In this document: positions 34,864 to 46,118 of the stretch, one piece after another
Layout of the letters: each line of letters opens with the position of its first letter
How positions within the stretch are numbered: position 1 is the first letter of the stretch
Assembly: GCA_030374765.1 (NCBI GenBank)
Contig: JARGXX010000003.1
Location: 434,001-498,000, forward strand
Direction: 5' to 3'
From: Agarophyton chilense
Lineage: Eukaryota > Rhodophyta > Florideophyceae > Gracilariales > Gracilariaceae
Length of the DNA stretch: 64,000 nt
Position numbers and translations under genes: made by a program
Notes under the pieces: model-generated
What the model saw: only the letters and a program-made list of their open reading frames with translations
The model's database searches: none
Told to the model about the DNA's origin: nothing

Positions 34864-35399
34864 TTAGGTTTTATTGCATGTCGTTGCGTTAAGCATTTGG
34901 ACAACCCCCTTCTTCTTGGTTGGAACAGATATTTTCGCCGAGATTCTACGCTGCTTGTGGTTGGTATCTCCATTTTTATTTATCGGTACGGCCAAGTATT
35001 TCACTTCCGTGTCCACTGTATGGGCATCCGCAGTTTCTTTGCTGCAGAAACGGTTCAAGTTTTCACTCTTACTTCTACCTTTCTGCATCTTTGGTGTATG
35101 ATGGTTTGAATCTGGAATGATTTTATCTTCCTCGCTTGTTCATAGCCCTGAGAACGTCATGGCTTAGCCACAAGTTTCATTTGGATCATCTTCCTCGCTG
35201 TCAGCATAAGCGTTGCTTCTGTCCACTTTCTCTGTGTCTTTCTGCTCTGTATCGGATTGTGAGATACATGTATATTCACTTCCGATATTGGTTTCGGAAG
35301 ACCATCTTACCAGTTTGACCAGACTATCAGTAGCTAACCGTGAAGTAGTCGACTTTTCCTTTCGCTCGTTATCTTCATCTGAACATGAGACGTCTTACA
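34864..35399 (-). pseudogene. Decayed hydrophilic host-like gene
   Basis: A single minus-strand frame runs for about 178 codons with two in-frame stops and otherwise consistent composition. The upstream part is Ser/Asp/Glu/Lys-rich (SDTEQKDTEKVDRSNAYADS, then EEDDP), and the downstream part is basic (KNGDTNHKQRRISAKIS). The longest intact piece begins at the ATG at 35088. Such composition suggests a disordered protein or linker. Because one frame stays readable through two stops, a recent pseudogene or a stop-interrupted exon is more likely than chance. The family is unknown. Confidence 0.4.
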
Positions 35400-35742
35400 A
35401 TCTTATGCCAAGCATCAGAAACATTCAATTGAATCCCATAGGGGTTAATCAGAGGTTATTCTGCTTTTCTTTGCTTGGGGTCATCATTCGTTGCAAGAGT
35501 TCATCGAAATGAAGAATGAAAGATACATGATGGCTGAAACAAAAGGGTTCTGTCATCGTCGTCGAGAAGTGACCTCCAGGGGCTTTGGATGTCGCCAGAA
35601 TTTGAGAGTAAATCTAGACGGAAGAACGTGGGATAGTACGGTGTTCTTGATTTCGGTTTGGGTTTAGCGGAAAGGCGGTACTCCTAGCTTGAAGAGAAAG
35701 GACGCATCCATGGCTAATGAATGCGCATTCTAGAGTTTGAGA

Positions 35743-36413
35743 TAACAAAGTGAGCGCAGGCTACGAAAAGAAAAAGGAAAGGAAGGCAAGAGACGAGATG
35801 GAAAAGAAAGTAAAACAAAGAAAACAAATGAAGGTAGTCAGCCTTCACAATTGACATTGGTCATCGGGGACAGTCATTAACAACTATATATACCTTGAAC
35901 GCGCTTCCGCCTCATTTACTGACCGTCGGCGGTCTACCGACATCTCACAGCTTGCGACTGTGCGACGAGGAGTTATGCGCCAAAACCATTTCAAAAATAA
36001 TGCATATCAAATAAAAACTCAAAAAATCATCCAAACTGGGGCGCCAGTGCCAGCCGCCCTGCGCAGCCCAGATTCGGCTGTTACGGCAAAACCTTATATC
36101 CAGCCCTCAATTGCCATTCTCTCAAACTGCATAGCCCCGTGCTCATTCAGCGCTCTCGACCAATCAGACCGTTCTATATCACGCGAAGCCCCAACATGCC
36201 AAATTAGAACCAGACCACTTGTCCATACCAAAACGAACGAGGCCATTTGCAGTAGCCAATTAGATGACCGTTTCACGTTGAGATTGAGACAAGGCGCATA
36301 CGCGTTTTTCCGCAGACGGTGCCAAATAGTGCCCATGCTTATATCCACTTTTGGTTTTGCACAATTTCCAACACTCCAAAGGGCTTCGGAGTCCAGTCGA
36401 CCAAACATCAACA
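35743..36413 (-). repeat. R1-family solo LTR
   Basis: About 671 bp, homologous to 6345-7003 in minus orientation. In sense it begins TGTTGATGTTTGGTCGACTG. There is no internal copia sequence beside it. The 5-mer ATAAC overlaps both ends but does not fit TG...CA-type termini, so I do not call it a target duplication. Confidence 0.8.
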
Positions 36414-38457
36414 TAACCCTTTACGGTACTGAGAAATGGCGGTCGTTATCTTGCTAAATCCTGTCACAACACATTTCTGGGATTCGAGGTTGGCAAGCTT
36501 GGCTCGATGGGCTAACTGCAGCCTCCCAAGAAGACAAAAGTTCCATTCTGAACCAAGTCATGGAATTTGAGGGCAACACACATGTGAATGCTTTATGGAT
36601 GATGCTCGAAGCAAACTGAACTTTTTCTTGACGATTGCTTCAGTTCTGAGGCCTTGTCCTTTGATATGAAGTCAATTATGACACGGATGAACTGTATTTG
36701 TGTTCAGTTTGTATAAGTTGTTCCGGTACTTCACCTGCGCAACTCTGGTGATGTTTTGTAGTCGTCTTATGGATAGAAATTGTCGCTCCTGGAAGCAAAT
36801 TTTGTGCGCCCCATAACGGAACTACAGGCTCCGTAACGTTACGAATTCGAAAAGTGTAAGGTCAAAAAAGCTGTGCTCTGCGAAGAAAAGAACATCAAAA
36901 AACGATAGTAACACCAACGTCTTTCTCATAAATCTATTATAAAGCAATGGTTTCGTCACTCATAGTTTTGAAAGCGGTTTATCAGTTGTAAAACCGCTTG
37001 GGAAAAGAGGCGGTTCAACAAACGGGCCAGTTTGGTGCTCGAAGTGGCGTTCTGGCGTTTTAATTGCGAGCCATAACCGCTCCATAATGGTAAACATTTA
37101 ACAAATAACACCTTTTCGTGCAACTGCTTGTCAACAGTGTTTTGTGGTGAGTGAAACAGGAGTCCATCCTATTCCTCACTTTGATTTGCACAGTTTGATT
37201 TGGCTACATGAACAATTTCAAGCGGTCACCTAAACGTAAAGAAGAATGTAAAATCGTGCTGCGTTGACGGGGGTATGTAGAAACTATGAGCACACTTGGT
37301 TTTCTCTAGCGTGAATTGAAGTAATGGCGCCAGTGCACAAATGGAACGCTAGATTTGATGCCCATCTCTGGGATGTTCTACACTGCCAGCTTTCTGCATG
37401 AACGAATGACATACAACTGAAAAAAAGACAACCTTTCTGAAACCTGAACGAATAACGAAATGTATGACAGCGTATAGAACTGATTGACGTCAGGCACGTA
37501 TTGGCAGAAATTCTCCGTTCCCATATCTCTTCTTGAAGAGCGCTGGTACGAGATGAGTGCTTCAATTTTAGGTGGGTGGTTTTTAGTACACGATTGGAAG
37601 GAAATTAATTACAGCGATTCCTGTCAGCTGCCAAAGTGGCGAGGGACAGCATTCGTACCCACTCCTCTTTGGATTTTGAAAAATGAACTTCATCAGAAAG
37701 AGAAAAAAGAGCACTCGAATGATCTGGTTCTCCGAACTTTAACTCAAAGCATTTTATAACCACTCGAAAGCACTTCGCAGCAGAATAAAAGAATCTTTGC
37801 CCCACATGTAGTGGAAGGGTTACGATTGGGTGGTTCTGAAATATTGGGAGATGGTGGTTGGAGCATGAAAGTGCATAAAACGGCTGTTGTGATTGAAACA
37901 TTCAGTTTTATCTAGAGCGCTGTTTTAGAGCTGATGGGAAGGACATCAAGGAAAATGATGATGACTGGCCTCCCGTGATCCGAATGACATTGAGAGCCAT
38001 ATTGATGCTGTGTATGAAGAATGAGAAAAAGAAGAGTAGCATAGGAGATTAGTATAGCCACGTTTACTACCAAGAAATCATAAACGCATCAAAGTGTATG
38101 TATAGCATGTTCATGTAGTCACGGAGACAAACAAGAAGTAGAAGTAATCAAACAGTGTATAGAATGGAGCGCACTTAGAACAGTGAAGTATAACCCAAAA
38201 GACATAGGTCCGTTATAACATAGAAATCAACAAACGTTGGATAAACAATATCTGGAGCGTATGTGAGAGCGCTTACTACTGAAGATCCTCTTAATCTTTA
38301 ATGTACATGTCACTGACATTTTGGTGATAGAATACTGCACTCAGGACAAATTCTTACAGAAATTCAAATGTAAGTTGCGCATACTTTTGTTTACCTCCAA
38401 TACACACTCTAATTACAATTCTACTAAGTTCTAAAGGTTCTTTTAGTTTTTGATTCT
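36414..38457. other. No recognisable gene
   Basis: Two kilobases with only short frames of unremarkable composition on both strands (for example 37284-37565 minus and 37484-37759 plus, which overlap). No transposon motif, RNA gene or repeat was recognised. Confidence 0.4.
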
Positions 38458-39099
38458 TTAATTGCCATCATAGGTACATTTATCGCCCTTCTCCTCTAAG
38501 TTCTCGGCCAAGTAAAACTCTTCGGGCACTGCGCACGTGATTATCACCAGCCCGCGCTGAATCATCCCAACGGACGGCATCGAAAAGCTGTATATGTCAT
38601 CTAGCATCGTCTGTAATGGAGATGCCTCTCTTCCCGAGCCGCTACCAGCGCCAGCTTCTCCTGCACTTTCCGATGCGGTTCCACCGCTGTCAAGAGCCTA
38701 TGTGCAGCTTCGGCTGTTCAGTACGGCACGAAAAACGACATCCACCTCGTACAATGATGCACCAGACTTCATGTGAGATGCCAACATGTCGCTGATGTCT
38801 GCCAAGAGCTCGAAACAGGACAGCAATCAAATGAAATACGCAGCCGCATCCACGAGGTTGATAACACGCTTTCAAGATCATACCTATTCGGGGCGATGAT
38901 TCCAGATGTCTGACTGGAGCCCCAGGACACTGACGAGGATGTCGTCCTCCCCCATCAACATGAGCTCCGCCCCCGGAAGAGACGAACTTCTTGTAGCGAC
39001 TGCCGTTCTCGACCAACATGTCAGGTACTTTTCAAAGAAAACAACTGCTGAGGGGAAATCCTCCGGGGAAAAGACGGCCGCCATTTTGGCTCCAGCCAC
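38458..39099 (-). pseudogene. Host-like gene remnant, C-terminal part
   Basis: On the minus strand a frame from about 38826 to the stop at 38458-38460 is readable through one TAG. It shows normal protein composition: FELLADISDMLASHMKSGAS, then a Gly/Ser/Ala-rich linker (SESAGEAGAGSGSGREAS), then MIQRGLVIITCAVPEEFYLA. Upstream, 39099-38884 is an ATG-initiated frame with FPSAVVFFEKYLTC. The two may be exons of one gene separated by a small intron or parts of a pseudogene. I do not recognise the family. Plus-strand frames over the same bases look like shadows. Confidence 0.4.
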
Positions 39100-39220
39100 T
39101 CAAGACATGGTGAACTCAGAATCTTTCACCTTGCATTGCGTATATGGTGACCATGCCACAAAAAGATACGCGGAATTGTGGAAAAACTCGATTAAAGCCT
39201 GTTTCCGAGCTTTGTTATAG

Positions 39221-40200
39221 AGGAGCACTAAAGTGGTGTACAAGTAGCTCATTGCGAAAAGTCTTCATCTGACCTGATTGGTTGTGCCCCATTCGGAGAT
39301 CCGCATCCTACAGCCGTACGTATTTTTATCCTTCACATGCTTTTGATTCCGGTCTTGTTCTGCCACCACATGCTGCTTCCGTTCCCTAAGTGAAGCATGG
39401 GAGGTAATTTTTCATCGTCAATTATGTACGTAAAGCATCCGTCCCATCACATACGCGAGGCCTGCATCGTTTTTCCCACAGCAGCTGCTATGATGCTACG
39501 GCAAGGCATTATAAGTGACGCGGACAGAAAGTCGTTTATGGTGAAGAAAGCCAACACGAAGGCCGGACGGATGATGCGTGTGTTGGGAGGCGTGCAGTCG
39601 AGTTCTGAAGATCCTACGGGCGCCCTTTGAATTTTTGTTGGAGGGAGCTATGCAACGGAAACAGGCGAAGGGTATGAAGCAAAACGAACAGCGTTGGGTT
39701 TAAAACCCCCCGTGTTGTATAACGAGAACAGCGCTTTCGAAAGTCGGCCGGCCCTGATGGAGAGTTATCCTAGCCTAGGGGATGGAAGCGGCCGAACGAA
39801 TATTGCGGAATCTCAAGGCATGCATGGGTTCGAAGTGGAGTGAAGATGGGGCAGGGAATTGTAGAAGAAGATGTTCAGCCTGCATAGCATGGCATCTGAA
39901 GGTGTCCGCCCAGGACGGATCACCATTATTATCCCAGCGCTATAGTGCCCAGTCCAGAACTTTGCTCGGATGTTTCGAAGGTACTCATCAGGCAGGTGGT
40001 AGATGATTTTCTAGTGTAGTCAAAACCTTTGTTGTGTTATCGTTGGCGCAGGAGGATACTAAGTAGTTGAAACGATCAGTTGACTGTTGGTGCGTGTCCA
40101 CGAGCGCTCTTCAGAACCTGCACAGGACCCTCCCTGTTTAGGGCACATTGAAGAATAATGGTACTCGGATGGAATTATAGTGGTTTTCTATCACAAATCG
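39221..40200. other. No confident gene
   Basis: GC-moderate stretch with short plus-strand frames (39397-39630 and 39782-40006) lacking motifs. Nothing is supported beyond open frames of fewer than 80 codons. Confidence 0.35.
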
Positions 40201-42985
40201 ATTTAGAGACCCCCTGGATTTCTGGTAGCTCAGTGAACCATGGGACATAACCTGAAAACCTAGAATTGTATTGTTTACTTACCATTAACATTCCTTATGT
40301 CGTTCGGTGGTACAGCATCAGTATTCGAAATAGTGCACCACTACTTTTAGTGGTATGGTACTAATGTTGTATGGTTAAACAATAGACCACCAAAAATAGT
40401 GTTGTGAACTACTAGATAACAGCGGTGCAGTCTTTTTTACCATGCAGTGTAATAATTATTATGGTCTAAAACCCCATTTTTGACCTCTTGAACAGAAGAC
40501 CAAAGGCAATTACATCTGCTAAAGGAGTATTTTCGTCAGAGAACATATTATACCTAGAATGTTGAATACGGCGGAATGAATTAGCGGAGGGCTAAGGGTA
40601 GTTCAGACTTTCGCTTTAAACTTTGAAAAAAATCTTTTACAAGGCCAAAAAAACAAATGTTGTCAAACGAACAACACTGTTGTTCACTAAATGATGCAGT
40701 AAATATGAAAAATGTTACGCAGATAATTTATAAAACATTGAAGACCAGTCGTACCGTGACCTATATAAATAACCAAATATATTTTCCTTTCGGATTCCGA
40801 ACAAACGATTTCTTATTTTTATGTTGTTTTTTTGACCTTAGAATGTTAAAAATGGTCGAAAAATATATAATTCTTTCCAATTTTGGATAAGCTCTATCAA
40901 ATGAATTTTAATGCCGGTCATAAATGATTTATCTATTTTATCTTCTTCCTTCCAGGTTTTTTCTTAGTTTGAGTAATAATCCGGTTGTTTTCTACAAACC
41001 CGTATGCAAGTTTACAATGAACTTATGTGGTGCAAGAGTCAATGTGTTCTATATGCATCGTTGTAGAGATTCTAGATGTCGACCACACACATTTCGAGCA
41101 AAGAATTCTTCACTGTAGAAGACCACTTTTTTCACTTTAAACTCCTTTTCCATATTGAAATAATTTTGCAGAGATCTTTTATGTCGATCAATTCTTGAAC
41201 AACCTGAACAGTACTCTTTTCGAATTTCTGAAATAGAAATATTTGGCGGGATTTTCTTTTTGATTCCATGACTCGTCGTCTATCTTTCTTAGAAAAAAGG
41301 AAGTTACTGGTTAAGTACTGCTGTAGGTGCTAATGATATATCTCCTCTCGCGGTTCCCCTAAAGTACAGAGAGCATCTTTAGAACAAATTCAGGAAGGTT
41401 AGTCATCATTGAAACCTGCGAGTCTAGTGAAATCATCGTAGTTTCGGAAAGATGTTTCATGGAAAACTTTTTAATAGCCGTTTTTACAATTCCCATGATT
41501 TTAATTCCTCTTTTTAAAAGTTCTTTGGCTGTTTCAACAGATGGAAAATATGAATTAGCGCAAATAATACAATCAGCTGCAAACCAATATTCTACTAGTC
41601 TCATTGAAATAGCTTTTTCGTGGGCATATTCAGATTCATAGGGCTGCACTTTTTTTTTCGTGGAGCCCAGGGTTATTTTAATTTCGATAATTATTTCATT
41701 CTTCCCGTAGCATACTTTCTTAAATCCACGACCATTTTCAGGTTTCTTATCAAGATCAGTGTAGTGTACAAGTCTGATTCTACTACAGTTTCGATCGAGT
41801 ATATACAAACGCGACATAATTTCATACTCACAAAATGTATGTAAAGCTTTTATATGGTCATTTATAGGTTTCGAGATGTCCGAAACGCATGGACATCCGA
41901 TTTTATCGGATTTTTGACCGCTTGCAGACCCACAGAAAACGATAAATTGCCTTATACGTTCAAACCTGTTGCAAGAAATGATCTTTACAAGCTGTGGAGA
42001 GTCGGTACGTTTAAAAAATCTTTCTTTATACCATATTTATCTTCTATTCGAATGTTTAAAGCGGGTTTATCGAAGTCGTCACTCCGATAAAAAAAAAGTT
42101 TCATACCCACTAGTCTGCTATTGATCTTTTTCTCATAGCTGGAAGTATGGAGGTGTAAGAACTTGTTCCAGATGAGCGAAAAGAACTTTATCAAAATTAT
42201 ACCATACGGAAGAAGTCCTGACGGAGCGTGAATGACCGATATATAATTCCCTACCGGTCTTTAGAATATCCATAGATGTATTTTTACTAGACCAATCATT
42301 GTCAAAAACATATTTCTGTTTTCGAACTCGTCGAATGATCTTCAGAAAGACTTCCTTGGTTGCATATGTTACTCAAACTAGAACAACTGGTCAAAGTTAT
42401 AGCATTAATATCTTTCCCATCCGTGATAGTTTGTTTTCCGACTTTTTTTGGTACTTTGTTTCTTAGTTATAGCAGAAAAAGTTATTTTGAGGTCGAATTG
42501 GACGGGTTTTTTGCATTTTTTTGAATCAAGACACGATTACCAGGTGTAACATTTCAAAGTGTTTGAATGCATAGTTTTCTTTATCATGTAATTTATATTT
42601 AATGATGACAAAATTGTTTCAACGATTATTCGTAACAACTTTAATTTTATTTACGGTTCAGGTGACGACTTTCGTAATCTATTTCGTCTTAAAAAATCGT
42701 TTACATTCGCGCTCTGACAAATCGAGATCGGTCCGGGTTTAGAGTTTGTTCCCATCCATAAGTCAAGCATCAATAGATTTTGACATGTTACACACACTGC
42801 TACAAACCAAAGTGAAAATAGTGTGTTGTAATTTTCTACACATCGAAGCGACAAAAAACTTTAATCCGAAAATGCCAAAAGCGCATCAAATACCCATATT
42901 TTTGCCTCAGCTCGAAAACAAAGACCCATCCAGAAAGATACATCTCCTTTTACTTTACGAAACTTCGGTGTTGGCTTCGCATGAC
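40200..42985. other. AT-rich island
   Basis: By eye this 2.8-kb stretch is much richer in A and T than either flank, with many runs of A or T. Apart from the piggyBac-like relic at 41.36-42.19 kb, no gene is supported. It ends sharply at the old gypsy solo LTR at 42986. It may represent one old AT-rich insertion. Confidence 0.55.
41359..42194 (-). mobile_element. piggyBac-like transposase relic
   Basis: The 152-codon frame 41817-41359 contains PYESEYAHEKAISMRLVEYW followed by FAADCIICANSYFPSVETAK and LLKRGIKIMGIVKTA. This matches the DDE_Tnp_1_7 pattern of piggyBac-derived transposases, where an Asp-containing ADSWF-like block is followed by a teLLk-rGl-ivGtvk motif; here the catalytic position reads ANSYF. 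The same frame stays open upstream without ATG, with RFERIRQFIVF resembling the piggyBac N-terminal RF..i..f motif. A further minus-strand piece lies at 42194-41985. It is degenerate and AT-biased. No TTAA-flanked terminal repeats were identified. Confidence 0.6.
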
Positions 42986-43764
42986 TGTAAAGCAATGCCC
43001 CGCGAGGGGAAAAGACACTCAGGGTGTTCGAAATCTTGTTCCCTTTTTAGGGGAACTCAGCGTAGCGCCTTCCGTATCTCCCATCTGTGGGCGTAACTCC
43101 ACGGAGACTTCAGGATATACCACGGAAGTGGGGATAGAAACGAGTATGAAGGGTACGATGGCAATGCCGATAACCATTGGAACAGGGAAAAAAAAGCGAT
43201 AAAAAAAGGGGGAAACTCCAACGGAATAGTAGAAATAACAAAAAACCAAGAAACAGCCCAATAACGAGGCGGAGAAGAAACCTGTAACACACGTAAAATA
43301 TAGCAATTAAAGAAAAAGAAAAACACACAAAGTTTAGGAAGAATCACTCTCTAAGAGATGCCGGTGGGAAAGCTGAACCGATGGCAATGCGGATATCCTC
43401 CGAAGGGAGTAGTAATCCTGCAAAAGCAGTCACAATTCGAGCCGAGCACACGGTGCTCATTTACTTGGTGATGGTGACAGCGAGATCGCCGGAGCCCAAG
43501 TACTGTTCTACTGCGGCCACTAGACTAATTAATTAAATCAATAAACAAATCTATTGTAACTTATTATATTACTACATTTCTAATTATTGTTCTTCGCATT
43601 TGAGGACCCATAAAAGCGGGGATCCCTGCCTTCTAAATATACCACGTTACCATAGCGCCAAATCCTACAACTTTTCTCTCATAAGTAGAGTGTCGGCCAC
43701 GGGAGTATCATTATTAACTTATGAGTATCTGACACCGGAGTATCGCCGAAGGCGTTGCAATACA
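42986..43764 (-). repeat. Old solo LTR of the gypsy copy 3 family
   Basis: About 779 bp, diverged but alignable with the 914-bp LTRs of gypsy copy 3. Shared landmarks are GGTGTTCGAA near the start, TAACTCC.ACGG, GAAATAACAAAA, AAACCTGT, the CCACTA.ACTAA stretch, and the end GGCGTTGC..TACA. It starts TGTAAAGC and ends ATACA. The flanking five bases are ATGAC (42981-42985) and ATGAT (43765-43769), a near-perfect target duplication. It lies in the same orientation as the copy 3 LTRs and only 70 bp from them. It is much older than copy 3. Confidence 0.75.
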
Positions 43765-43834
43765 ATGATGTCGATTTAAAAAAGCGCGTGCATTCTACCA
43801 TACACCAACGCCCTTCTTTTTAAGAGCAAATTGT

Positions 43835-44748
43835 TGTGGAGCAAAACCCGGCGACGGGAAGGGCTCTCAAGGTGTTCGAAGCCTTGCTCCCTGGGGGAGG
43901 CAGACTCAGAGACAGAGCCCTCCGTTCCACCCGTAGTGTGGGGTGTAACTCCCACGGGGGATTCCGGCAGTACCGACGGAGGTGAGGGGTAGAAACCGTT
44001 GGATCGGGAATGGGTATGGGTATCCCAAAGAATGGGGGAAAATCCGGCGAATAGGAAAAACGGGGCGAGGGTCGGGCACTAACAGGCACTGGACCCGAGA
44101 ACCAGAAAAGGGGCGAAATAACAAAAGAAACCCAATACAGGGGCGAAAACCTGTCCTCGAAAGGAAACACAAAAAGCACGCAAGAAGTAAGCAGAACCCC
44201 CACGGGGTACCGTGCACGCAGGTCGTCTGAGTGGTCCCAAGGGGGTGGTTGCACGGAACCCAAACGTGGGCACTCTCCAAGTGGAGTCGTGTCCCTACGC
44301 AGGCGTTGCTAACCAGAGCCCGTTCCGGGTTGTAAGGCCGAAACGATGGCGACGAAGAACCTCTAAAGATATCGAAGACCAACCTTGGTTACCATTTACT
44401 CTGAGCTTCGGACTATCAGATCTCATCTCCCTAAGTAGGGCCCACTAACTAAACTCTACAGTAGTGCACACCTGCTCAGGGCCATACACGTGGAGATCCA
44501 ACTGTCAGGGCCCAAAAGTCCAAAGTTCTGCAAATATCCGAAAATCGGTGCCAAAATTAAGCCACGTGTATCACAGGGCCAATCCAACCATGGGCCATCC
44601 GAATTTTCCCTTATAGGCGAAATATAACCAGAAAACAGTGCCACCTCAGCACACCTTAGAGGGGATCATAATCATAACCCTCGGAGGGTTCAATCCTCAT
44701 TCTATGAGTTGCATCTTCAAGTATCCCCTAACTGGGCGTTGCTCTACA
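43835..44748 (-). repeat. Gypsy copy 3 3' LTR
   Basis: 914 bp, ends TGTAGAGC...GCTCCACA in sense orientation. It matches 53705-54618 along its full length with about 14 substitutions and no length change. On the sense strand both LTRs contain two overlapping open frames of about 150 codons rich in Pro, Phe, Leu and Ser. These follow from the pyrimidine-rich strand and I do not call them genes. Confidence 0.95.
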
Positions 44749-44761
44749 TCTCCCCCTCCTT
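44749..44761 (-). promoter_or_regulatory. Polypurine tract of gypsy copy 3
   Basis: On the sense strand AAGGAGGGGGAGA lies immediately upstream of the 3' LTR. This is the expected place and composition for the plus-strand primer. Confidence 0.85.
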
Positions 44762-45049
44762 AAGACGAGGAAGAACATTCCGAGCCGCGGGTGTCTAGCT
44801 TTCCGATCACTATACATACTTCTCTCCCGATGGGGTCCTTCACCACTTCTGAGGATCGCCACAAAACCGGCACATCGGTACAACTTTCTTCTACTCCTCC
44901 GATTTTCGGCGATAAGCAACTTCTCGCAACAGCGGTCTTGACCAGCCCTCTCAAGGGAATGAACCCATACGTCATCAACCCACTCTCGGGGCCATCGGCC
45001 TCCGCGCCGGCGGACAACGAAGCTCCCCAGCAGGGTGGAGATTTCTCCA

Positions 45050-45727
45050 ATGCTACGGACCATCATGCGTCAGATCGACCTTGTCCCAGCGTTGGGTTCG
45101 GCCAGCAACGTGCAGGACCTGTATCCAATCTTGGACGTGATCGACAACACCCAATGGGATCGAGTTCCAGTGGAAAATCAGCCCGCAGGGGAAGGATCCG
45201 CGCAAGACAAGTCTCCTTGCCGGTACCATCCGGGCTCCGGTAACTGGGTCTATTACAATTCCTTCGAAGGGGTTCGCATCAGCGCGGCGCAAGCACGGGC
45301 GCTGATTGACTCGCCTCGAACGATGACGGTGGGACACCCGACGGGGTTCATTTATACTGACGAGTACGAGTACGAGCCTCCAGTAGACCTGGACGATCCA
45401 GCGTTGGATAACGACATGCCAGCTCCTAGTGGAGTACTCCCTGTGGAGCCATCTGCACCCTTCCAACCAGTGGGAACGACCTCAGCTGCGGCGGCGAATG
45501 CATCCGGTGGCGGTCCATCTGCTCCCCCCGGGTGGGGTGTGAACATCCTTGCCCAGGCGCCTGTTGCCACTCCGCAAGCGGATAGTGTGCGACAAGGCCT
45601 CGTGAACGCAGGCATTCCGATTCCCCCGGGTATGACGGATGTGAGCCAGATGTTGGCTTTCGCCTCGGCGTACCATCAGGGTCAGAATCCCAACGGTGGG
45701 GCGGGTCCCTCCTCGGGCTTTCCGTAG
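45050..45727 (+). CDS. Antisense convergent ORF of gypsy copy 3
   Basis: Intact frame of 225 codons from the ATG at 45050. The frame is open further upstream, with a GTG at 45035. It lies on the strand opposite gag-pol, between the chromodomain end and the 3' LTR, so transcription would start in or near the 3' LTR and run toward pol. The protein is unknown to me. It has an N-terminal part with MLRTIMRQIDLVPALGSASN, a NWVYYNSFEGVRISAAQARA segment, the motif HPTGFIYTDEYEYEPP, an acidic DDPALDND patch, a Pro/Ala/Gly-rich middle, a DVSQMLAFASAYHQG helix-like segment and a GGAGPSSGFP end. Copy 1 has a clear homologue and copy 2 a remnant. No signal peptide or membrane segment is seen. Persistence in diverged copies suggests a real accessory gene. 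Confidence 0.7.
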   Translation: MLRTIMRQIDLVPALGSASNVQDLYPILDVIDNTQWDRVPVENQPAGEGSAQDKSPCRYHPGSGNWVYYNSFEGVRISAAQARALIDSPRTMTVGHPTGFIYTDEYEYEPPVDLDDPALDNDMPAPSGVLPVEPSAPFQPVGTTSAAAANASGGGPSAPPGWGVNILAQAPVATPQADSVRQGLVNAGIPIPPGMTDVSQMLAFASAYHQGQNPNGGAGPSSGFP

Positions 45728-45794
45728 TTCTGCCTTCGGGCAATTGTAGAGTCGATAGCTTGGCGACAATAGTAAACTTCAGATATTTGCATAA

Positions 45795-45945
45795 CTTTTT
45801 TTTTCTTCTTCCTTCCTAGGATCTTAACTTCTACTTCATCTTCTTCATTCCTTCTTAGGATCTTCTTCATCTTCTTCCCTTCCTAGGGTCCAATCTTCTT
45901 CTTAATCTTCTTCTCCACTTCGTGGGTCTTCTTTTCCTTTTTCAT
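45795..45945 (+). repeat. Pyrimidine-rich TTCTTC block, gypsy copy 3
   Basis: About 150 bp of TTCTTC and CCTAGGATCTT-like units, with the TTCCTTCCTAGGATCTT motif recurring. It lies between the antisense ORF stop and the end of the chromodomain frame. The sense strand is therefore purine-rich. Equivalent blocks occur in copies 1 and 2. Possible roles are a second polypurine tract or a shared end region for the converging transcripts; these are inferences. Confidence 0.65.
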
Positions 45946-46118
45946 TATAAACTGTCCCGATAACCGGTGTTGTGTTTTCCGGTTAACGGCGCTAGGCCGA
46001 GGGCCAGTAGACATTCCCTCTCAATACGTGTTCTTCGGGATACTGTCCTAAATTCCTCTTCAGAGGTCCAACATCTTCCTCACTTCGAGGTCGCATCCAC
46101 AACAGTTCCCGTGGTGGC

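Noticed and set aside
35742-36417. ATAAC on both sides of the R1 LTR as a target duplication
   Set aside because: Placing it as a duplication would leave an LTR without TG...CA ends and would not match the boundary fixed by the primer site in copia copy A.
43820-44382. Two overlapping 147- and 158-codon frames inside the gypsy copy 3 LTR, repeated at 53687-54252
   Set aside because: Both frames are open because the sense strand is pyrimidine-rich; the products are low-complexity Pro/Phe/Leu/Ser and there is no motif. Conservation between the two LTRs only reflects recent duplication.
44791-45243. 150-codon plus-strand frame overlapping the start of the antisense ORF of copy 3
   Set aside because: It has a different frame from the conserved ORF and no counterpart in copies 1 or 2; treated as a shadow.
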